Part shown: one piece after another, positions 22,231 through 33,383 of the stretch
Position numbering within the stretch: position 1 is the first letter of the stretch
Layout: each line of letters starts with the position of its first letter
Program-made: the position numbers and the translations under genes
Notes under the pieces: model-generated
The model's input: the letters and a program-made list of their open reading frames with translations, nothing else
Told to the model about the DNA's origin: nothing
The model's database searches: none
NCBI GenBank assembly: GCA_031213475.1
Contig: JARUPZ010000011.1
Span: 992,001-1,056,000, forward strand
Direction: 5' to 3'
DNA: 64,000 bases
Origin: Nereocystis luetkeana
Lineage: Eukaryota; Sar; Phaeophyceae; Laminariales; Laminariaceae

Positions 22231-23743
22231 TAACATTTTTGTGCTGGTTCTGTAGTAGCACGGGCATGAAATAAACGTTAACCCATGCGCTTCCATCAGG
22301 ATGCACAATTGCTGTGGATTTGCCAGTATTCGTAAAAACAAAACTGAGTTAGAACATAGGAATACGAGCACAAACCATTTATGTCTCGAACACCATTACT
22401 TGTACCTGCTCGATGCTGTGCATTCCCGACCCCCCCCCAAAAAAAAAACAAATGTCCAACGTGAATCCGCGGCGTGAGGCACCGTGACTCACTGACTAGG
22501 GAAAGCGCTCGTTTTTCTGCGAAAGCACTACCCACTCGTTGGCTGGCCCTGTGCTGCTGGCGGGATGTTTGATGGTCATCTTCGGCCTCCGGTTGAGCCT
22601 AACCTACTCAACGCGGAGTTTTGTGCAAGGTATCTCGAGGGCACACATTTAGGACAACGTGCCCCAGAACATAATAAGCGACTGAGTAACGTAACATTTA
22701 GGCTGCTGCCCACGATTCTTGTCGCGGGCTTCCCCTTGGGCACTGACGCCGACGCAACCACACACTCCGACGTAGACTGTGTGTCCTGGGCGGTGTGAAT
22801 TGGCTCCGTATGCGGCGTAGCTTGAAGCTTGAAGCTTTGCTAGCCTAAACGTTTCGACCACGACGAAAACTTCAAACAGACCCAAAACATTGACGGCGCG
22901 GAGATATCGACGCACAAAAACGACTTCCCAGTTTCCTTGAGGTTGCAGCCGCTCGATACGTGGCCAGGACGATTGGCGCCGGATGATCAACGCCAGCCCC
23001 AGTCCAAGGGTTCGAGTCAGATAGGGTTCGATCGGCACCATTGAGAGATGAGGACTTACGACCAAACTCTGGGTGCAACGTTGACAAGTTTCAAGCACCT
23101 TAGTTTATCGGTCTCCACGTTACGTGCAGCCCTCCAAGTAACATGACCAACCTGAACATTCATAGCAGTGGTTCAGTACGTGTGTTTCCCATTGAGTTGG
23201 CCAATAGCTCCCGGTAGACAACCCGACTATCCCGTATGCTTCGAAGCGCACTGGACAAAGCTGCTTATTTTTTCTGATTGGCAGCGAATCGAACAATTTG
23301 TTTTCTATATTGGGCCTCGAAACATGGTACAAACAAATTATCAAAAGTCATGAACAACATCAGGCCACTTGGGAACTAACTACTCCCTGTACACGTTGAT
23401 GGTGCCACGTCCAAGCGTGATTTCAAGAGCGAAGCATTCTCCCGGGGTGTTTTGGGCGGTTGTGGCTGCAAATTATTGAATCTAAAAAACAATTATCGCG
23501 CTAGGTAAAGCCCGTTGAATGATCAGTCGCAACCGTAACTACCAGGCATATTGTTTGATATGATACTTCGAACTATAAGATCTGGACTACATAGGAGAAA
23601 AGGCGCTTCGATATTGGAGATCCTTACTGCATGTTATTCAAATGATAGGATAACAATATTCCTATACTATTACATCTGGTAAAATGGTTCGTGAACTCAG
23701 CCGCAAAATACACGCCAAGCGTTAGTAAAGAAATGAATCCAAC
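22231..23743. other. Spacer, no gene recognised
   Basis: A minus-strand open frame of 149 codons (22649-23098) lacks recognisable motifs and splice context. It may be a relic or chance. Confidence 0.35.
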
Positions 23744-24117
23744 TGTTTTGGGAGGGACTGGGTCTTCAGATCGTCATTGTCCCCGATTTGGAGCTGTGCA
23801 TCACATGATAATTCGGTCAATATTGGTCACGGTTGGGAAATCGATATGGATCTGGCTTGGATTGCTAAGTAGCTATATATGGACGATGCAATATATGATG
23901 TGGCGAAGACGGTCCGTCGGGAAGACAGGTGGGAATTATGTTTTCCTGCTTCGTGTGCTGGTACGACATCGTGGAAGCATGTATGATTGTCTTTAGTACT
24001 AAATAATATATATCCGTGTGTTTTCCCGAGAGCTGCGTGAGCTCCTCTCGATCGTCCTCGCCTGATACCCGTCGAAGCTCGAGGCCCTTCCAATATGCTA
24101 GCGTGTAGTGGAAGTTC
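23744..24117 (+). repeat. Putative 5' LTR of a Ty1/copia element
   Basis: It starts TGTTTTG. Several segments align in order with 26999-27360: GAAGACGGTCCGTCGGGAAG with GCAAGAGGTTCCGTCGGGAT, GGTACGACATCGTG with GGTTCGATGTCGTG, and GAAGCTCGAGGCCCTTCCAA with GAGGTTGAGGCCCATCCAA. Divergence is high, so the insertion is old. No clear primer-binding site follows. Confidence 0.55.
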
Positions 24118-24484
24118 CTGGCTTGGTCAGTTTCCGGTTAGCCCAGTGAGAGATTGGATGTTCTAGAGATAAATGTGTGATGATGGTGGTCGTGGTAGTG
24201 GTGATCGTGTTGGGGAATATATACAAGTGAGCGTTGAGCATATCGCTATAATCGAAGAAATCCGCCTACTAAAAAAAGGCCGTGAGGGAGCGGGGGATTA
24301 ACGTCGAGAGGGATGCGCTACTGGCTATATCACGCCTTCGGCCCGTGGGAGGAACGGGAACAGCAGCCGAAGGTATCAGCAGCTACGACATCGGGGCAGG
24401 GTGCACCAACAGCCAGGTCTCACGGAAGTTTCTTCGTCTCGCGCTATTTTGCCTCAGTCGCGCCCACCTAGATTTGTTGAAGAG

Positions 24485-26764
24485 AAGGAGGCTTTGTTGA
24501 TGTGGAGGATGTGGAGGAGTAAGATGATAACCTACAACGAGGAGTATGGCTCCCTATATGTTATCAAACCCACCGATTTCCCTGCGATTGTTGGGGTCAT
24601 TGGCGTGCCCGAGGAAGAGCTGAAGCTTAGGCACTCCACTCAGCAAATTATGGATGCTAGACTGGTGCACGGCTTGTTGATGGAGTCGATCGTCGGATAC
24701 CCCGCGGTAGACTCTGACATGCCGAAAGCAAAATCTCCGGCGGCGCGTGGTAAGCGTTAGAGGTTTTACAAATGCCGAAAACTCGTGCTGCAAAACGTCG
24801 AATAACAGCCAGAGTTTGAGGCGATCCGCATGGTGAACGGGGAGGACCCCCTTGACTTCCTTAGTAGGGTCGACAAGGTGGCCGAGAAACTAGCCATGAT
24901 AGGTGATGGCAAGAGTGAGGAAGAGGTGAAAAACCATATTGTTCTAAACTTCTCTGGGCGATTGGCTTTTTACAAGAAGTCTATTACTTCCCGCCTCGGT
25001 ATTCCCCGTTGTGATATCGATGAGATCAGTCATGGTGCCTACACTGATGACAAGGTGGGAAATGTTGTTACAGAGGGCTATGGTATAGCAGGGGTCGGTG
25101 AACCCGCTCGCTCTGTACGTCGGCGGCGTTCAGCCGGCCGGCGGAGGTGGAGGAGGTGGATCGGGTGGAGGGGGTGCAAGGGGTGGGGGGAGTGTTGGAG
25201 GTTGGGGGGCAGATGGGGGTAGTGGAGCGGCAGGTGGGGGGGGTGTGCAAGGACGGGAGGCGAGCGGAAACTTTAAAGGTTCGGTTGCAAGCCACAGCAA
25301 TAGCAACAGCAGCAGCAACCCTGAACGCAGCAGCCACAGCAACAGCAGGAGCATCAGCAGTCGCCGCCTTGGATGCAGCAGCAACATCAGTAATGTCAGC
25401 AACAGCAGCGGCAGCAACGGCAGCAAGCGCCGCCCTGGGTGCAGCAGCAGCACCAACATCAGCGGTAGCAACAACAGCGGCAGCCACAACCGCAGCAACA
25501 GGAGCAAAGCGGTGGCTGGGGCGGCAAGCCAGGGGGGCAGGTGCCTCCGATGCGGTGGGTCCCTATCCAGCCGCCGCAGCTGTGCAGACCTTAACGCCAC
25601 CGGTGATAACACGCTGGGTTTTACGGCAGGGTCGTGCACCGACGGAACCTCGCCTGTGTTCTCGTGGCGACCAGGCGGGCCATCTCAATGTGCAGTGCTC
25701 GTACGAATATCAAGCGCAAGCACACGCGAACATCGCCCGCCATCTTCCCTCCCTGTCAGTGTACTGCGGGGGGTACAACTCGATCTGTGACGGTCATGGT
25801 GGCTATACCCCGGGTGGTGCCCCCGTTGCTATCCCGTCTGCTGTTCTCTCGACCAGTTCTCCCCCCGACCCTGGCGTTAGTGGCCACAGTACTATAATAT
25901 TTGACGCCCATCTCTTCATCGCGCAGTTTGAGCATCCAGGCCAGACCGACTGCGAGTCTGGTTTGAGTGTTTTTGGTTTTGGTGGTGGGCAAGTGTGGAT
26001 TGCGGATTCCGATGCAACATAATATTTGACCGGTGATCCTACTTTTATGATCGAGTGTAAACATCCCCCTGTAGGTAAGGGTGCCCTGTTTGTAGACGAT
26101 ATGAGGTCGATAGATAAACAGTGTTTTGGGAAGCTGGCCATGGTGATGCAAGTAGTGTCGGGGGGAATTTGGACACAGTCTTGATGAACGTAGCTCATGT
26201 CCTCGGCCTCAAGCTCTACTTGTTTTCGCTGCACGAGGTTACGCCCAAGAGTAGCCCAACGATATATTCTGCTGGTGTGCGCTTCATGGGTTGTCGTTAG
26301 TCTTTTGCTCGTGGGGTCTCGGACTTGTGTGTGAAAGACACCAGAGTGAGGCTTAACACGTTTATCGCAACCGCTGTTTTGCCCTCACTTCAGACGCAGA
26401 AGATCTGGATTACCGATCTCCACGTTGCTCTTGCCCACTCACACGAGGTGACTTTGCGAGCGGCTACACGCCAGATGGGCGTGAACGTGTCTGGAGAATT
26501 AGAGTCTTGGGCCGGTTGTTCTGAGGCTTAGGGGTGGACGGCGGCTGTGCCGTGATCGACCGAGCGGCACCCAACGGAGCCCATCAGCCCGTGTTCGTGG
26601 ACATCTCGGGGAAACGGCCACCGTCTGCTGCCGGGACAATTGTGGTGCGGGGAGAGTTTGGTATTTTCCACGTAGAGCCCGAGCCAAAACGTGCAGACTT
26701 CTTCACAAAGCCACTCTGCACATCGGATTTACGTTACCACCGGAATTGTCTGATAAGTAAGTGA
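24485..26764 (+). pseudogene. Ty1/copia Gag-Pol relic with most of Pol deleted
   Basis: Plus-strand pieces lie in the normal Ty1/copia order. A Gag core reads GEDPLDFLSRVDKVAEKL (24836-24890), preceded by 24485-24760 in another frame. A Q/S/G-rich linker follows (25100-25520). A zinc knuckle at 25657-25698 has one cysteine replaced by glycine. The protease reads VWIADSDAT at about 25996 (family D-S/T-G-A) and is followed by a TAA at 26020. A Gag-pre-integrase part continues to ISGKRPPSAAG (about 26640). The reading then jumps to the end of RNase H, HVEPEPKRADFFTKPL (26669-26717). The integrase core, RT and most of RNase H are missing at a junction near 26640. The element cannot be autonomous. 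Confidence 0.82.
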
Positions 26765-26998
26765 TATTTCTGGTAAACCTCATGACACTGTTTTGTGGAA
26801 GACTGTATCTTTCGAGTGGAATTTGTTACATGTTTCTGGTGAACTTGGGGATGGATTTCGCGATATAATTTCATGAACGAGGACTGGATATTCTTGTGAA
26901 TTTGTATAGTTTGCTGCATGGAGGCCTAATTTCTCTGTGGATTTGTAAAAAACTTTATCGGGGATTTACTGGTGAACTTCTCATGGATTGTTTGATAT

Positions 26999-27360
26999 GT
27001 TTTGCACCAGTAAAGGGAGTCTGGTTCAGTACGGATTTTTCAGAACTACTCCGTTGGGAGACGGAGCGCTGTGGCTTGACGATTCGGATCAGGAGGACTA
27101 TTGGTTGCGATGCGGAGATGGGCATTGATAAATCACAGACTGCTTATTAGGAGATGCCTTGTATATATATGGATGCTGGCTTGTATGACGTGGGCAAGAG
27201 GTTCCGTCGGGATGACTGCTGGGAATCATGTCTTCCCGCTTTGTGTGTGCTGGTTCGATGTCGTGCAACATCTATCATTGTCTTTTGTACAAAGTAGCAT
27301 ACATCTGCTGTCTTCATACCCGTCCGAGGTTGAGGCCCATCCAAGAGTTTCCACGTGCCA
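26999..27360 (+). repeat. Putative 3' LTR of the Ty1/copia element
   Basis: It is the partner of 23744-24117, starting TGTTTTG and ending near GTGCCA. About 235 bp lie between the end of RNase H and this LTR, containing repeated CTGGTGAACTT/ATGGATT words. There is no obvious polypurine tract, so the exact start is uncertain. Confidence 0.55.
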
Positions 27361-28028
27361 TTCAAGTATCATACCAGTAGACGCCAGGACCCATGAAAAC
27401 CTGGCCTATTACAGTTCGAAGCGCTTGCTGACTTCCAGCTCGAAATCGCACCTATCACAACTAGGTCGCACAAGTACCAGTTGAGCCTAGGATGCGATCT
27501 CTGGTGGTCGTGTATTACATGGGTATTACGCGTACAGCAATGGAAAATGCTAGTTTGAAAACATCCTTGTGTCTGACTGCGGTGAACGTTCTGTGCCGTT
27601 TGATACTCCATGTTGAACGTCTCAGCTATCGACTAGAATGTACAGTAACGAAAAAACAGACTTTCCGCCTCTACCGCCTCTAGAATGCAGGGTGCCATGG
27701 AAAATTTGACTTGTTCAACAAACCACGCCAGACAAGACCGGCCCCTGGCGTCGGTTTAGTGATATTATGGAGATGGAGTGGTTTGCTTTCTCGACCGCCC
27801 TCGTGCGGCAGGTTAAAGCCTGCAGAGTGTACTGTTTCGTACAAAAGAAATGTGCAGACGTAAACCTTGGGAATGCCCAGAACACACACTGGAACACCAG
27901 TGCCTACATGTATGGTGTGTGGAAAGGGAGATACGTTAAGGTCAGGGCCATGTAGTGGATCCTATAAGCTGGTATTCGTGGTGAAATATTGATAGACTAC
28001 GAAGAGAATGCCATTCTTCCCCGTCTCC
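27361..28028. other. Spacer, nothing recognised
   Basis: Only short open frames without motifs. Confidence 0.35.
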
Positions 28029-28125
28029 TTAACCCTTTTAGGACCCCCGTCCCGTTTTGGGGACAACTCACTTGGAATTAGACTGGTTTGTCCCCAAATC
28101 GGGACTGCGGTACTAAAAGGGTTAA
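28029..28125. mobile_element. MITE-2 copy (97 bp, TTAA-flanked)
   Basis: It starts TTAACCCTTTTAGGACCCCC and ends CGGTACTAAAAGGGTTAA. The inner arms GTCCCGTTTTGGGGAC and GTCCCCAAATCGGGAC also pair. TTAA at both ends with CCCTTT termini is the pattern of piggyBac-type short elements. That assignment is inference. Confidence 0.85.
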
Positions 28126-30106
28126 CAGTTACACATGTTCCTTGTATTTGCACCAGTGGCATCCTGAGTATGCAACGCTGACGAAGCTGGCTCTAAAAAA
28201 AACACTTTCATGATTTGTTGCAGTTTGTTGGGTGATTTGGTATGGCGTTGCTCGTTGACCGCACCCACCTTCGATTCCCGTATACCCAGTGAGGTGCTTG
28301 GAATGTTGGCAGGCCACACCCGATACCAGTACTGGTTTGTGATGTCGTATGCTCGTGCTTGTATATATATGCGTCCGATAAATTACAGTCCTCGTTAATT
28401 TATTTTTGTAAATCCGAGTACGCGTTTATATTATCATGTGTTATACCAGTGTTAAATTTGCAGCGATGTCGTTGAGGGTTTTCACGAAACCAAACAACGA
28501 AGATATTGCCTCTACGATTCAAAGTCAAATACCATGACCCGCCACGCACCCAACAGCCTGAAAAATGTGTAGACGGACCGATATCACACCCACTAACATT
28601 GCGCACACAGCCTACCCTTGTCTTGCTTTGATTCATTGAGGGTCGTGGGGAAAGTATGAGTGGCAAATATGGCCGTGCAGATATAGCATCTAAACACCGC
28701 GGAAACAAACGCGGAAAATACGAGTGTTCGACATGGTCAAGCAGATACAGCATCCGAAACCCAGAAGAAAAAAGTGACTATAATACTACATGTACGTAGC
28801 ACAGATCCTAGCCACGAATCCAACGTGCAGTCTTAACTCCAGTGTCACATGTCTTTCATCATAATGGCCACATAGACAATACAGAAGGATGGCATTACCA
28901 GATTATTTTAAGAGAACCCCGGAATGGAGCTACCGTCGAAAATGTGACCCAACCAAGCACAGGCCTCGGATGAGGTGAACAATAGCGAAGCCGGTCGGAG
29001 TTGGTCCAAGGTACGAGTCTACAACGTCTCGCGCATAAATCCGAAGATCTGACTGCGTATGATTAACATTTACTCTAATTAATCGCAAGTAATGTGCAAA
29101 TTTACTACGGAAACGATGGCGGAATTAGCACGTTTACTGCTCAAAGGTTCAAATGGCCTCGACGTTTTGAAAAAGATCCTGAACATTTGCGAACATGTTC
29201 TATATGCCCTTGCCGAACTTCTATTAATAACTGCCTTTAGTTTTCGTCGCCGAAAAACGGGATCCCCCAAGATGGAAATCTCCCCAATTAATATCAAACT
29301 GGAATATCCGTCGGAAGAAATCAACTGTTGACGGGTTCGTTAGGGGCTCATTCGTAAAACACATGTACCAACTTTTTAGAGATATCTCTGTTACACAGCC
29401 TGTATGAACATTTTGTCACATTTCGTCAGGCGTTTTGTCGTAGATCTTCAACTCTGAACCATGCAAAAGCGAAAACACTAAAAAGGCAAGATGCTCTTTA
29501 GGTTAATTATAACCCCGCCGCAAAGTGTCTGTAACCACGGTTATTGTCCGTAGTAGCAAACGAAGTATTTCCTACACCATTGTGGACTACAGTCACCCAG
29601 AGCGAGCATAACCATCAGCGCGAAATGATGAAAAGAAGCATCACACAGGCCGTTGCTACACCAGAGTTTGCGAATCTGTCAGCGCACACACCGGAGTAAA
29701 TCTGCCTTGGGCCGGACAACATGGTGTAAAAGGTTTTAAAATCAAAGCCTGCTACCGCCCAAGGTATATATAACGCTAAGAGCTGGGTCTGTGAGCAAAA
29801 TAGAGTTTTTCCGGAACAATGCGTGTAGAGGAGACATGTCTTGCTTTGCCGCTCCTTTACAGCAAAACATGCGCTGGGCGTACGAATCGTCACAGGCCAT
29901 GCACCAACTCATAGGGCACCCAGCAACAACACATCAAAACATTCGGCAACCAGGCAAGCATGAAAGGCGTATAGTACAGAGGTAGCGATCAAGACCACAA
30001 GGACAACGCAAACACAATATATAAACAGCAGCAATACACCTCGAACAAATGGCATATACAACGCATCGGGCGAAAGCCGTGACCGGGAAGCATCAACTGA
30101 CCATGC
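28126..30106. other. Spacer, no gene recognised
   Basis: A plus-strand open frame at 29092-29331 (79 codons, leucine-rich helix-like, ending SEEINC) looks somewhat protein-like but has no recognisable family or splice context. The remainder shows nothing. Confidence 0.35.
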
Positions 30107-30209
30107 TCAACCCTTCAAGTACGGTCATAGCCCCCGTCTTGGGGACAAATCACTTAAGATTAGACTGGATCGCCCCCCACAAACAGGGCTGCAGTCCAAA
30201 AAGGGTCAA
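30107..30209. mobile_element. MITE-2 copy (degenerate)
   Basis: TCAACCCTTCAAGTACGG at the left, GTCTTGGGGACAAATCACTT inside and CAGTCCAAAAAGGGTCAAG at the right follow the family layout with several changes. Confidence 0.7.
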
Positions 30210-30499
30210 GGTCCTTTCCTGGACAATACTTCCATCTATGACCCGTTTTTCAGATGCCATTTCTTAACGTCGGCATGGGCGAGAACAACAAATCGACCGG
30301 AATATCATTCAGTGCTTCCGACAGTCGCAGCGAGTGTACACCAAACGCATGACCATTACGTTGGCCCTGGATAAATATCGGATGAAAATACAAGGAGTTG
30401 CGACCGGAGCACACTTCCCTCGAAGGAAAGCAGCACCCCACAAGCGTGTAGTACACTTGGGAACAATGAGATGTATGCCCATTGTAATCGCTTCACATC

Positions 30500-32925
30500 C
30501 TAGTTCCAGGCGCCTCGAATCGCCCCTCCCCACGCCGGCCCTCTAGCTCGTTTAGTGATACTGCCGGGTGGTGCAGGTGCAGCAGCCGCTGCTGCCGACG
30601 AGCCCGTGTCGGTGTTCAACTCGCCTACGGCATCTTGCGACCAATGCTTTCGCACCCTGGCCCCATCACCGTGACTTGGGTCAGACTTTCTTTGCGGGTA
30701 AACCGCTGCGTTTACGCAAAGCTGCGACGCGTGCTGACCTGGGGAGAAAAGACGACGAGGCGGAGGCTGATAGTTTCCTCTCTCGACATCCTTCCTGGCA
30801 GTGCTTTCAACTGCGCTGGCTCGCCACCCACCAGCGCCGTTGTCATCATAAGGATGGATGGGCCGTCTCATCTCCACGCGACCACTAACCGGTTTACCGG
30901 CGCGGGCATATGATCGATTCGTTCTGCCCACGGCAACTCCACGTTCGTCGCTGTCGTTGGTTGAAGACAACGAGTAGGGACCCTCTCCTCGCGCTTTGAA
31001 GGTGGGAGACGGCGGCATACCGGGCGGGGGCAATCCGTGGGGGCGGGAGAGATTGGGGCCTACGTCTGGCGAATGTCCCACACTGTACGACATCCACTGC
31101 GCCCGAGGGTGGAGTGGTCTCTTCGCCGGGTACAGAGGCACCTGAGGTGGTTGGTCGATGTGGTCGAACATCCTGACGTCACGTGGAAACGATAAGGAAC
31201 ATGGTGAGTTACGAACAGATGGGGTGCGCTGACAGAGATGGCCTGCGTAACAGTAGTGCTTGCCAACTGACAACTGTCTGGTCGACCTCCCGCTCGTCAC
31301 AACACTTATCAGCATTGCTCACTAGCATTTATTTGAAAGAATGGCGAGCTCTTCGGCATAGCGCAGAGCGGACAATACTCCATGCATCAAGGCTGGTCCT
31401 CACTTTACAAAGGCGGCAAATATCTTGTCTTGTTCTTGGAGGCAGCTCTCCGCCCTCTCCAGCAGCTGGTGCAGACGGAGTGGGGGTGTGTGGAGTGTGA
31501 GATGCGCAATGCTTTGCAATCTACAACTGCTCCCACCTGTTCCCGGTCGGGACATGACATACCCAGTCGATAGGGGGTCGCTACGAGTGTGCGTGCTGAG
31601 GATGGCATCTCATGAAATCTGACACATTGAAAGTCCTAGAACAGCAACGCAACCGAGACGAGAACCATGACTTTGCTCCACGTGGAACGTGCACGACATA
31701 CGACATACCTTGTCAATAACGCAGTACAAGGGTCGCAACAGTTGGTGACTCACCTGGTCCCTAGACATGGGCTTTCTGACGTGCGTCAGAATCAAGCCCT
31801 TCATGTACTCAAGCTGATCCTGTAGGTTTTAGACGGCGGTCGAAACGAACATGGAGACAACGGCAAGCGTACGACAAGGTCACCCGCCCTGCAAGAACGG
31901 TGGCTCTCACCAGATGAGACAATTTTGACGCGTGTAGTCAATGCATCCAAGTAATCGACGTTGTACGTTCGTTTTGTATCTAGGAAGTGACAGCGTCGAT
32001 GGAGAAACACGACGCACGAACGTGAGGGTGTCATCCGCAGTATACATTCCAGCACACGAGTCGATAGTTTAGATTTCCTGTTGAACGTCATGCTGCATAC
32101 CTCGTCCATGTAAGCCTGAGCCCGTTCCAGCAGCCTCCAACAAGGGGCCATGGGCCCAAACATGTCAGTTCCAGAAGGTGGCTCTGATCCCACTTCCAAG
32201 TTCCTCCGATCACCGTACGCAGGACCACTAAACTTGTTGTTAGGAATATCGCAACCTTCGACCTGGTGACCGCTGGTTTGCTCGTCGAAGCGCCGCACGT
32301 GCTCTTCATGACAGACCGGCTGAGGTGGTGGTGGCTTCTCCCACCTCTGCTCTCTCATGTCACTGCGGAAAGACGGTGCCTCCCTGCGGTAGCCACGCCG
32401 CGCGGCGTTCGAGCCGCCTGTCCTCTGTACTTCCACCGTACCGCTATTGCGGGACACCGCACGTGGCACTACCGGCAAGACTGTGCTCGGTCGAGACTCC
32501 GGTGCTGGCATGGGCGCAGAGTTAAACGAAAGGATAAATCCGGTTGATCAAGCTGGAAGTAGTTCCTACATATGTCACAGTTCCGGTAGATTGCATTGGC
32601 CAACGAACACGGCTACGCGTAACGCAGGTCACGGTCCAACGGCATCCTACATGGTGCAAATGAGTAAGGTGAAAACAATCCGGAGGTAAGGACGTGGCCT
32701 CGGAAGTCGTGCAGACAATGCGAATTGAAATCGCCCACCTACTGGTGGTGCTCCTTGCCAACGTATTTGCCTTGCCAGCCACGACAGCCCTGCTGGGCCC
32801 ATCGAGGTGATGTGCCGGGCAGCGGCCTCCACATCAGATGGACGCGCAGCCTCTCCACCACCTGGTGCCGGTACCGCTGCATTCCGACTGGGATCACCCC
32901 TATCGTTGTCATCACTGTCCTCCAC
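30500..32925 (-). CDS. Gene B exons 9-13: conserved C-terminal region of unknown function
   Basis: These five exons (63, about 135, 22, about 21 and about 223 codons) are the part shared with gene A. The first starts with an acidic VEDSDDNDRGD. The best conserved core is MAPCWRLLERAQAYMDE, the 22-residue exon DQ...SRDQ, then LLERAESCLQEQDKIFAAF and MFDHIDQPPQVPLYPAKR. Much of the core looks alpha-helical with heptad-like leucines, so a coiled or helical interaction module is possible. The remaining sequence is Pro/Arg/Ser-rich and probably disordered. I know no family with this signature. Confidence 0.75.
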
Positions 32926-33352
32926 CTATGAAACACGAAATTGAATGCTCAAAAATGCGAAGACGGTACATTCAACCACGGAAAAACATGCGCCAGACCT
33001 GACATACTTCAACACTGCGTCCCTTGTCTTAGACGCTTAGTCTAAGGAACCCTGGAGAAGTTATCAAGAATAATCTGCATCGGTTTTCGCATTTTGCAGG
33101 CAAATCCCCGAACATGAGCGAGATTTGTTCAAGGATACATTCTCGAACCATCGAGTAACAGTTGTTACGATAAATTATGGAATTCTTCGATAGTGGTGGG
33201 ATAATGATATCTCGAACGTCGATTGGGACACATGGAAATCCACGTGAGCGGTCTGCAGATATACCAAGAGGCATCTCCACAATGACAAATAGTTCGTAGT
33301 GCATCGAACAAGCCGTCAGGTTTATATCCGATTTTCGATATATGTATATACC

Positions 33353-33383
<31 letters not shown>

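Noticed and set aside
22649..23098. Minus-strand 149-codon frame as a gene
   Set aside because: No start context, motif or splice support; frames of this length occur by chance in this GC range.
20523..25520. Trinucleotide (CAG/CTG) runs as a CRISPR or designed array
   Set aside because: Units vary, have no spacer structure and are ordinary eukaryotic microsatellites inside a Q-rich coding linker.
33029..33304. Minus-strand 91-codon frame between gene B exons 8 and 9
   Set aside because: It has no phase-compatible acceptor/donor pair, and the flanking exons already join in phase 0.
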